From assembly GCA_944472155.2 (NCBI GenBank), contig OX235271.1, positions 25,862,977 through 25,926,976 of the forward strand: a DNA stretch of 64,000 nucleotides, written 5' to 3'. Numbering within the stretch: the stretch's first letter is position 1; each line of letters begins with the position of its first letter. Source of the DNA: Trichobilharzia szidati (Eukaryota; Platyhelminthes; Trematoda; Strigeidida; Schistosomatidae). Both the position numbers and the translations under genes were made by a program. Shown one piece after another: positions 56,513 to 64,000 of this stretch. Under the pieces are notes generated by a model. That model did no database searches, was not told where the DNA came from, and saw nothing but the letters and a program-made list of their open reading frames with translations.

Positions 56513-57229
56513 TGTCTGAAGTATAATAAATTTGGTAAAATCTGCCACTTAAGGATTTCACTGTCAATCTATTAAATATCTCTAGCTGCCGATAAAAAAG
56601 ACGAGCACAGTTTCTCTGAAACTTATGTTGTGATCAGCACCAGCCTTCAGACAGCTGTTCCGCATTATTATTTCAGAACACTTTCACTGGTTGAAACTAT
56701 TGATTATGCTCCACAAACCGAGGAAGATAGTTGATACAATCAATAATAAGATAAATTATAACACAAGTTGCTTAACTATTAATCATTTACTTATAATGCT
56801 GAATAAATCGGTTGAAATCTATTGTAAGAATGCCCATTTCTCGGAGTTTATTATCGATACATCGGTAATTACAGGATTTCATCTGTGTCTTATCACTTAA
56901 CATAATTGCACGTATTTTATGTGATGAAAATAGCGTCAGGCAAGAATTGACTAACCTTTTTTCATCTAGTAAATAAACAATCTCCTCCATCCATCCTTAT
57001 ATACCTTCAAGTTTTACTTTCATTATTTCTATTATATTTCTGGTCCTGTTGCTTCTTTGTTTTCACTTTCATAACTGCAGACACCAACTTATCTCTATAA
57101 CTGCTGTAATCTTTGATTTTTTCCCTCACCATATCATGTAAAGAGAACATCATATTCAATATTTTTAATCATGCAAGGATTTGTATACCGCATCGACAAT
57201 ACTGTGTGAAACAAGCCCACGGCAATTTC
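56513..57229. other. Unassigned spacer
   Basis: Short frames only, and no repeat recognised. Confidence 0.4.
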
Positions 57230-57462
57230 CACTTGTATTATTATCATCACCTTAGCTGCTATCATTATTATTATTTCCACTTTATGTGCTGCATGTTTTT
57301 TTTGACATTACCCCTATTGTAAATGTGGAAAAATTTTCTGAGTGATTAATTTTATTTATAATTTGAGGAAATAAGATGCATTATTGCGAATAATGCTGAA
57401 AATTCCATTCTGTATCACAAGTTCTATTTTTGGAATAAAGTAAATCATTATTATTATTAGAT
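57230..57462 (+). mobile_element. CR1-like 3' end, diverged
   Basis: Ends 'gaaaattccattctgtatca', then 'ggaataaagtaaatcattat' with ATT repeats. This is the same terminus as 4858, 640 and 5867, with more substitutions. Confidence 0.6.
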
Positions 57463-58364
57463 ATAAAGTATTAAAATGGTTACACAGTTTAATCAGGCAT
57501 TCCCATAAGTAACTGCAACAGTAGCCGAGAAATACTAGGCATAAGAAAAACTAAAAGTCAAAGTTTATTACGAATAGTCACAAGTAGAGAAGAGAATAGC
57601 ATTAAATGTTGATGCTCAAATTTTTTTTAAGAGTAGCTTACTTTGTTAATACATTCTCTCCAATTGTCTTAACATTGATGTATCACTTATTTAATACAGC
57701 TGTAACATATATTTGAGTATACACTCGGACAGCCAAATGTGTCACCTTGTTGTTGCGTTCTTCATAGATAACATCAGTCAGTTGCAGTAATCAGTATTAG
57801 TAACATACCTAACAGTCTAGTTTTGCAACAGAAATCAAAGTCATTTTATTTGGTGTATACAGTTGCCAGTAAGTTAATTGGTGAAAAGCTTTTGGTATTG
57901 CACGAAGCACAAACTGACTCAGGGTTTATGCAACGTGTTACTACTTAAAAAAGCCTCTCTGTAAACTTAGTGAATCCTACATAGCCTCCTCGACTCGCTC
58001 CTAAATTTATGAAATTGATCAATGAGTGAGATCCGCTGAGACAGTAAACTTCTTGAAGATTGTACGTACTTCAGAAGTAAGTTGCGTTTCCTACTGTCAG
58101 ACCTTTCAAATATAGCAGTAAAGTGAGTCGGTGTCGACTACAGCAGGTTTGAAAGAGAAACTCTGGACTTTATCCCATTCCTTTATAGTCATAGGGTTAT
58201 TGAAATTCCTCAGTGAATGGAGGTGGACGGAAATGAGCGTGAACTAGATAGTCTTTGACGTTTTTTTTGGTAAGAGATCTGGTCATATTTCAGATAAAAT
58301 TTGCCTGACTTTCAAAGATGCAATATGATTGATAAGTGAAGCTATATGTAATGCAGAAAATTTA
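57463..58364. other. Unassigned spacer
   Basis: About 900 bases without recognisable elements. Confidence 0.4.
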
Positions 58365-58625
58365 TAGTTCAGGTGGATGATTCTGGTCCAGTTGTGTTCT
58401 CTGAAATGGATGACTTACTCGCGAAGCTTTCACAGCCTTACTAGGCAACATCTTCAGCGGATACTTCAGATTGAAGTAGGCTTTCAAACAGACTGAAACT
58501 TTTGACGGACAAGAAAAGAAAGTCACGTTCAAGGTCAGCAGGGGTTCAATTCAAATTGAAGTACGCACTGAATATGTTGCCTAGTAAGACAATCAAAAGC
58601 TTCGCAGAGAAGCTATGTATGTTTG
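58365..58625. repeat. Collapsed PLE family 6 arms, inverted
   Basis: 58365-58500 reads 'aggtggatgattctggtcca', 'gcgaagctttcacagcct' and 'caacatcttcagcg', a diverged form of the left arm at 61695. 58555-58625 is an inverted partial copy ('gttgcctagtaagacaatc', 'aaaagcttcgcaga'). Only about 55 bases separate them, with no PLE coding part left. Confidence 0.6.
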
Positions 58626-58919
58626 AAAAAAAGTTCCGCAGATGGGCAAAATATTACAAAGACATTATCAATAAAATGAAGCAGAAAAACTGTCCGTAAA
58701 ATTTCTCCTGAACAGTCTAATTACAATATTTATTTTTAATTGAAAGTCTCATCTAACATTTAATTATTACTTATTCTCAACTCGATTGTATTACATTATT
58801 TCGACATTTGTATATCACATATTGATTCGATCCTTATATTTTATCTTTGTCCTTGTTTAACTACTTACTTTGCGACTGTGTGTACTTTGATGATTTATTG
58901 TGCAATGTAACTTTGTTTG

Positions 58920-59345
58920 AGTGAATGAAGGTCATTCTAACGTTGGATTGTCTTCGCGTAACACTGGTGTGGGATTTTTGTGGATGGAGTTTTGATCCCA
59001 CCTTGCTGGTAATATTCTACTTGATGCTAGGGTACTTCTTATAGCTGAATTTTAGTTGCCTGAGTTTGTTCCACAGTGCTTAGCTTGTACTCAGATAGGT
59101 ACCTTGACTTAATAGCTGCCTAATTGCATTGTTGGGATGATTTTGAGTTTTTAATGTTACTACTGTTGAATAGAACCACACATAGATTTCAAACACAAAT
59201 AATCGTCTTTCTGTTGCCTCGGAAGCATTTTGTGATTGTGCATTTCTCAGGAAAGTTTTAGGTAGCTGTAAACAGTAGGACGCAAGGACGGGTTCTCCGC
59301 GTTTAGACTACAACGAGTCAGTTTTGGCTGCTGCATAAAAGATTC
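58920..59345 (+). repeat. Unrecognised two-copy repeat, copy 2
   Basis: Plus-strand counterpart of 27915-28300: 'attctaacgttggattgtct', 'gaatagaaccacacatagat', 'aataatcgtctttctgttg', 'acaacgagtcagtttt'. The reading frame of copy 1 is broken here by several indels. Confidence 0.55.
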
Positions 59346-59465
59346 GATATTTTGTAAATAAACCTGAATTAAGTTGTTCAATTGGAAGGAATTTAATTGA
59401 TTTCAGTGTGAATTTAATCAGAAGATGACATTAGTTACAAAAAAGACAGAAAAGCTGCCTCCATT

Positions 59466-60232
59466 CAGGTGAACATAGAGAAAACAGAGATGATGAAGAT
59501 TCCTAGGCAACACCACCAACAGCAACAACAACAACAGACAACAATCAGCATAAATGGAAGGAACCTGAAAGAAACAACCTCCTCTACCACCTACCTGGGA
59601 AGCATCGTTTCAACTACAGGCGAACTAACGAGGATATCAAAGCAAGAATCGGAAAAAAGAAGACAAGCTTTCACTACTCTCAAGTCTGTATGGAGGTCAA
59701 CATTACTCAACATCAAAAATAAGATCCGGATTTTCAACTCTAATGTGAAGTCAGTGCTACTCACTGTACGGATCAGAGACTTGCACTGCGCGTCATAAAG
59801 AGCATCTCAATTAAACTACAAACCTTCGCCAACAGTTGTCTTCGCTGAATACCACTCAAGATCAGATGGCCAGCCGGCCAGAAAAGATCAGCAACAGAGA
59901 TCTCTGGCAATGAGCGAACCAACTCAGCAGGAACCGATTGTGAAACAAATAGGTAAGAAGAAATAGAGGCGGATTGGCTGGCCATGCTCTGAGGAAACCA
60001 TCATGTGACATCACTAGACAAGCCATCACTCGGGTGGAACCCGAAAGGGAAGCGGTGAGTTAGTCGTCAGTGCAAGGGTGAGGGTGACTTGGAGGAGGTG
60101 ATGTGAAGAGGAGATGAAAACGTGTGGGCAGACTTGGAGCCTGGTGAAGACTCTAGCAGAGAACCGAACGCAATGGAGACGCACGGCTGAAGTCCTGTGT
60201 TCCTCTAGGAATTAAAGGATACAATAAATAAT
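59466..60232 (+). mobile_element. RTE subfamily B 3' end
   Basis: Plus-strand copy from the connector: MNIEKTEMMKIPRQHHQQ, polyglutamine, TTISINGRNLKETTS, TYLGSIVSTTG, and IKNKIRIFNSNVKSV. It then runs through the helix block to the tail 'gaagtcctgtgttcctcta' with AAT repeats. It begins sharply at 'caggtgaacatagagaaaac'. Confidence 0.88.
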
Positions 60233-60589
60233 AATAGTAATTTTTCAAACAACCAAATAATGAATTCCGAAAAAATAGAATTACTTTTATGATTAGGCAT
60301 GTAGTAAAACAGCATTGTTATGTTAAAATCCATTAATTAACTGATTAATTATAGAATGGATTAATGTGGTTACATTTCTAGTGAGTTTATGCTCAGCTTT
60401 CAACTTCTGTTTTTCTGTTGTACGTAGACAATGCTCACGTAAGCCAACCTGATTTATCGATATTGAATGGTTCAATGTCATTTAAGAGGAATTTCCGTGT
60501 ATTCATACAGATGAAGGAATTGACAACAACACTTGATACATGGTAGTGTTGTCTGATATTACAGAATTGTGATATTTTGTTCATACAAA
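60233..60589. other. Unassigned spacer
   Basis: AT-rich, nothing recognised. Confidence 0.4.
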
Positions 60590-60900
60590 GCCGTGACTAG
60601 TAGGGTACAACAGGTTGAAAGTGAGTCATTGAAGAAGACATTGCGGAGTGGTCGCGCTATGTCACGAATTGGTAGAAGTTGAAATCCATGGGCTGGTCAT
60701 TGAATCGGGTCACAGTGGCTTAATGGTCTACGATCTTGCCTTGTAACCAGAAGGTCCTGGGCTCGAACCCTGAAGGCGGATGCGTACTGATGAAGAGTCC
60801 CAAACTAGGGCGAAACAGCTGTCCATTACTCCCTGCAGGTTTTTCAATGGTTCTCTAACTGATGTCAGCTTATAATGAAATCCTCCAACCAATCAAACAA
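60590..60900 (+). mobile_element. SINE family B, most complete plus-strand copy
   Basis: 5' segment (60590-60700, 'aatccatgggctggtcattg'), tRNA-like promoter (TGGCTTAATGGTC and GGGCTCGAACCCT), hammerhead (60784-60829), then tail 'tttttcaatggttctctaac' and 'gatgtcagcttataatgaaa'. Length of about 310 is close to a full unit. Confidence 0.8.
60784..60829 (+). ncRNA. Hammerhead ribozyme, C3-to-A variant
   Basis: Stem I GTACTG/CATTAC pairs at five of six positions. The first core block is ATGAAGA (60790-60796), i.e. CUGANGA with A at position 3. Stem II GTCC/GGGC pairs with one wobble. GAAA is at 60812-60815. Stem III ACAGCTGT is self-complementary. Cleavage triplet GTC ends at 60823. Confidence 0.65.
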
Positions 60901-61694
60901 ATAAAATCCTTACGAAAACCAATACTTGAAAACATATACAAAATCCAATAATGAGGAATTTGTGAAGTACGTGGAGCTAAAGGATATGACCATAGAAATG
61001 AGAATGGTAGAGTTGAGTAATGAAGCTGAATAATAATGTCAGCATTTACATCTGGGTAATATATGTAAGACATTTGTCATTATGGATAACTTGTACTTAT
61101 GGCTTTATCATGCAGAGATTCTCTGGATTTAATTCACTTAAGATTCCGGACGAACATTTTTATAGAGCAATAATTTAGCTGTAAGTGGCAACAAAGTAGA
61201 GGTCGTTGACAAGTTAATTATTTAGTTGACGATAAATCTGTCCTTAAGGCAGTCGACACTGCATTAGAGTTAAGTGATCATAAAATCTGGTTCAAGGTAG
61301 AGTTCCAAAAATACTGGTGAAAAGGCAGTTAAATTTCGGGGACGATAATAACAGCAGTAATAACAAAGAACCATGCCACATTTATAAATGAATATTATTG
61401 TAGTGTTCCGAAGCAGTCTTAACGGTTCTGAGCTGTTCTACGTCTCATATTAAGGACACAGATTTCTGAGAAACTCTTCAGAAATATGATACAGGTGTCT
61501 TTTAAGATAGTCCCTTACTGCAAATGACTCTAAAAAACTACTCAGATGACAAAAAGCTGTGAAAATTATTTTTCCTTATTTAGTCTTAAGGTGTTCTATT
61601 GGCCAAAGTCATTTGGGGCATTCTGAAAATTACTTCAGAAAATTTATTGGTTCACCTCTTTAACTGTATCCGCTCTTAAAGTTGACATTTTCGT
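60901..61694. other. Unassigned spacer
   Basis: Nothing recognised between the SINE and the PLE left arm. Confidence 0.4.
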
Positions 61695-61931
61695 GTGATT
61701 GTGTTCTCTGAGCTGGGTAGTTAATTTGCGAAGCTTTCATCGCCCCACTAGGTGACATCTTCAGAGCATACTTCATTTCGAAGTGAGCTTTCAGATTTCT
61801 CCACGAGTTTATTAATCATCTCTCCTGGTGACCTAGGACGTGATTGGTTGTTTTCGTGTGTTTTCACACCCTCTAGGTTACTTGTATTGTCACTCATTGT
61901 TTCTTTGACTTGAACTTTGACCCTTTGTTTG
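61695..61931. repeat. PLE family 6 inverted arm, left
   Basis: From 'gtgattgtgttctctgag' to 'tttgaccctttg'. The reverse complement at 62749-62982 matches base for base as far as I can check by eye. Confidence 0.85.
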
Positions 61932-61935
61932 TTAG

Positions 61936-62700
61936 GTCATCAAATTCACAAGAGAAGAGGAATCAGAGATCCAAATCCCATTTTTGGACGTCTTAGTCAA
62001 GCGAACAACCACAGGGTAATTAGAAACTCAAGCCTATAGAAAATCAACTCATACAGACCGAATTCTGAATTACAACAGCAACAATCCAATAGCACACAAG
62101 AGGAATTGCATACAAACACTATTCAAGAGAGCCAGGACACATTGCAGCACTCCCACTTTAAGGAAATTTGAAGAAAGATATCTCATGGACGTCTTCCAAA
62201 AGAACGGATATCCACGGAATTTCATCAAAAGACATATACCCCCAAGCCAACCTATCAAACCGAAAGCCCCCAAGGAAAGCACAAAGAAAATCGCCTTACC
62301 AAAAATAAAGGATATCTCAGAAATCACTACAAGACTTTTCAAACCTTTAGGAATTGACGTCGTACACAGACCAACAAAGTCACTTCACTCAATTCTATGT
62401 CAACCAAAAGACTGAACAGCGAAGGAAGATAAAACCAACATCACCTACAGAATAAATTGTATCAACTGCGGAAAACACTACATTGGCCAAAGTGGACGTC
62501 CCCTTCGTCTTCGTATCCACGAACATAAGCTAGCCGTCAAAAGACTTTACATCCACTCCCTCATATCACTACATATAGACAACCAAGGACATCAATTCGA
62601 CTGGGACAATGTTCAAATATTAGACAGAGGAAACAACAAGAATGCTAGAGAAATTTTAGAAGCTCGCCTGGCATTCCAGTGAATCATCAATCAATAGACA
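61936..62700 (+). pseudogene. PLE RT end + GIY-YIG endonuclease, two or more stops
   Basis: Between the inverted arms the plus strand reads EIQIPFLDVLVKRTTTG (RT FLDV block), a stop, then AYRKSTHTDRILNYNSNNP. Next come RNCIQTLFKRARTHCSTP, RKFEERYLMDVFQKNGYPRN (linker) and TRLFKPLGIDVVHRPTKSLH. After another stop, ITYRINCINCGKHYIGQSGR and LRLRIHEHKLAVKR give a GIY-YIG nuclease with YIG, Arg and EHK residues intact. A third stop lies near 62682. The catalytic YVDD box and upstream RT are absent. Confidence 0.82.
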
Positions 62701-62748
62701 CATCGAGGTAGACTAAATTTATCAACCGATAAGAAAGAAACCTCACAC

Positions 62749-62982
62749 ACAAAGGGTCAAAGTTCAAGTCAAAGAAACAATGAGTGACAATACAAGTAAC
62801 CTAGAGGGTGTGAAAACACACGAAAACAACCAATCACGTCCTAGGTCACCAGGAGAGATGATTAATAAACTCGTGGAGAAATCTGAAAGCTCACTTCGAA
62901 ATGAAGTATGCTCTGAAGATGTCACCTAGTGGGGCGATGAAAGCTTCGCAAATTAACTACCCAGCTCAGAGAACACAATCAC
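62749..62982. repeat. PLE family 6 inverted arm, right
   Basis: Inverted partner of 61695-61931. Its plus strand carries 'ctctgaagatgtcacc', then 'gatgaaagcttcgc', a CTGAAGA...GAAA pair that resembles a decayed hammerhead. Confidence 0.85.
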
Positions 62983-63527
62983 ATCAAAATCATCCACCTG
63001 AGCTACAAATCCTATCTATCATATCTAAGTTGACATTATTTACGCATTTTTGCCTGGTGTGATGAACAGTAACACAAACTGATAGCGTAAGATGGTTATT
63101 CAAACATTTAGGGGAAGGCTGTTGATGTACTTTAAAGAAACAACATCCACCGCTGCATTCAAAAATGATACAGCATTGTTTATCAAACAATGAGTTCTTG
63201 ACAATATTTTCTTCAAGAGAAAAACCTTTAGTGACACAGTGGAATAAAAAAGTTAATTAAATATTTTGAGAAAAATGAATGAGTAAGTTGAACTCATTTT
63301 AAATGTCTCTTCAGTTGTGACAGTTGACTGACTTCAGAAAGCTATTACCCGCTCATTTTCACAGTCAGTTCAATATTTCACTGAGATATAATTTTCTAAG
63401 GCAGATGCATTGTGTTTTGTGTGTATATTTGTCCTAATTATAGTAAAACAGACGGGAAAGTGACAGTTTTTAATTAATAAAACGATGTTATTCAACAATA
63501 AAATGTAAAACTAATTAAAATGGCAGG

Positions 63528-63564
<37 letters not shown>

Positions 63565-63764
63565 CACATCGTCAAATAAATATAGCACCCTATCATTATA
63601 TTAAGTGACCTGGTTCTGATGAATTGCATTTTAACACGTCTTCGTATGACATGACCAATAATTTAGAAAACAATTAACACAAACAAGAATAAACTCAAAT
63701 AATAATAATAATGCACTTTTTCCCATAATAACTGATAAAAACAATAAATAAGCGTGAAAGTTGT
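62983..63764. other. Unassigned spacer with TA microsatellite
   Basis: A TA repeat of nearly 40 bases, with one interruption, spans about 63528-63566. An AAT run lies at 63700-63710. Confidence 0.6.
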
Positions 63765-63955
63765 TGTTGGATAATTGAAGGCAATCGACAGGAAGCCTTA
63801 GCTGACCTAAGTTTCGTGCTAGTTGGCACTCGTCAGCAAGGCATATCTACAACCTTGAAGGAACTATGTCCCTTCTGAGATTCGAACCCTCGCCAACCAG
63901 TGCAGTGTTGCAGTCACAGACGTTACCACTGAGCTATTTGGGCTCCGATGACTTC
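63765..63955 (-). mobile_element. SINE family C (tRNA-derived)
   Basis: Minus-strand head GGAGCCCAAATAGCTCAGTG, with A box TAGCTCAGTGGTAACG and B box GGGTTCGAATCTC close to tRNA consensus. The body is 'aaggaactatgtcccttctg' and 'gacctaagtttcgtgcta' on the plus strand. The same body recurs without a head at 30460-30600. No hammerhead or RTE-like tail is visible, so it is a third SINE lineage. Confidence 0.78.
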
Positions 63956-64000
63956 CTGTAGGACTGTATTGAATATTTTTGATTGCACACTAGTCAATAA

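Noticed and set aside
61695..62982. DNA transposon with terminal inverted repeats
   Set aside because: The enclosed coding sequence is clearly PLE (RT FLDV block and GIY-YIG nuclease), and no transposase motif or short target duplication typical of DNA transposons was seen.
63528..63566. Regulatory palindrome
   Set aside because: It is a plain TA microsatellite, and its symmetry follows from the repeat unit.
63878..63945. Functional tRNA gene on the minus strand
   Set aside because: Good A and B boxes, but no paired acceptor arm, and the body recurs at 30460-30600.
1..64000. CRISPR array, prokaryotic operon or viral genome
   Set aside because: No regularly spaced short repeats, no operon-like gene packing and no viral gene set. 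Every repeat fits animal retroelements.

Overview
The window looks like a gene-poor, AT-rich stretch of a blood-fluke (Schistosoma) genome. The strongest lineage clue is a tRNA-promoter SINE carrying a hammerhead ribozyme of the schistosome Sm-alpha type (53226-53520). It sits among RTE-clade and CR1-like non-LTR retrotransposons and Penelope-like elements (PLEs), all of which are known from schistosomes. I found no convincing host protein gene, rRNA, functional tRNA gene or CRISPR array. Nearly all readable coding sequence is decayed retrotransposon.

Layout. 1-7.7 kb: an old RTE tail, three copies of a long CR1-like 3' end (two of them forming a large inverted pair), and an RTE tail nested inside the third copy with an 11-bp target-site duplication. 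9.5-22 kb: PLE pieces and minus-strand RTE copies of two subfamilies. I call these A (3' end GGAACCCAAGGGAACAATAA) and B (3' end GGAATTAAAGGAAACAATAA). SINEs are scattered between them. 22-27 kb and 37.7-41.4 kb: two inverted copies of one composite (an RTE that keeps its endonuclease but has lost the reverse transcriptase, next to PLE terminal sequence). 42-43 kb: the best-preserved PLE reverse transcriptase/GIY-YIG reading frame. 44-49 kb: more RTE copies. 50.5-53.5 kb: a PLE cluster and two Sm-alpha SINEs. 54.5-60.9 kb: RTE subfamily B and ribozyme SINEs. 61.7-63 kb: a PLE with about 235-bp inverted arms that look identical.

How the parts relate. RTE elements supply the TPRT machinery. SINE family A appears to parasitise it, because its 3' tail copies the RTE tail and its body matches the RTE 5' leader in antisense. 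SINE family B and Sm-alpha pair a tRNA-like pol III promoter with a minimal type I hammerhead. PLEs carry their own reverse transcriptase and GIY-YIG endonuclease, lie between inverted terminal arms, and some arms show hammerhead-like motifs. Family letters are mine. All alignments were done by eye, so element ends are approximate to tens of bases.
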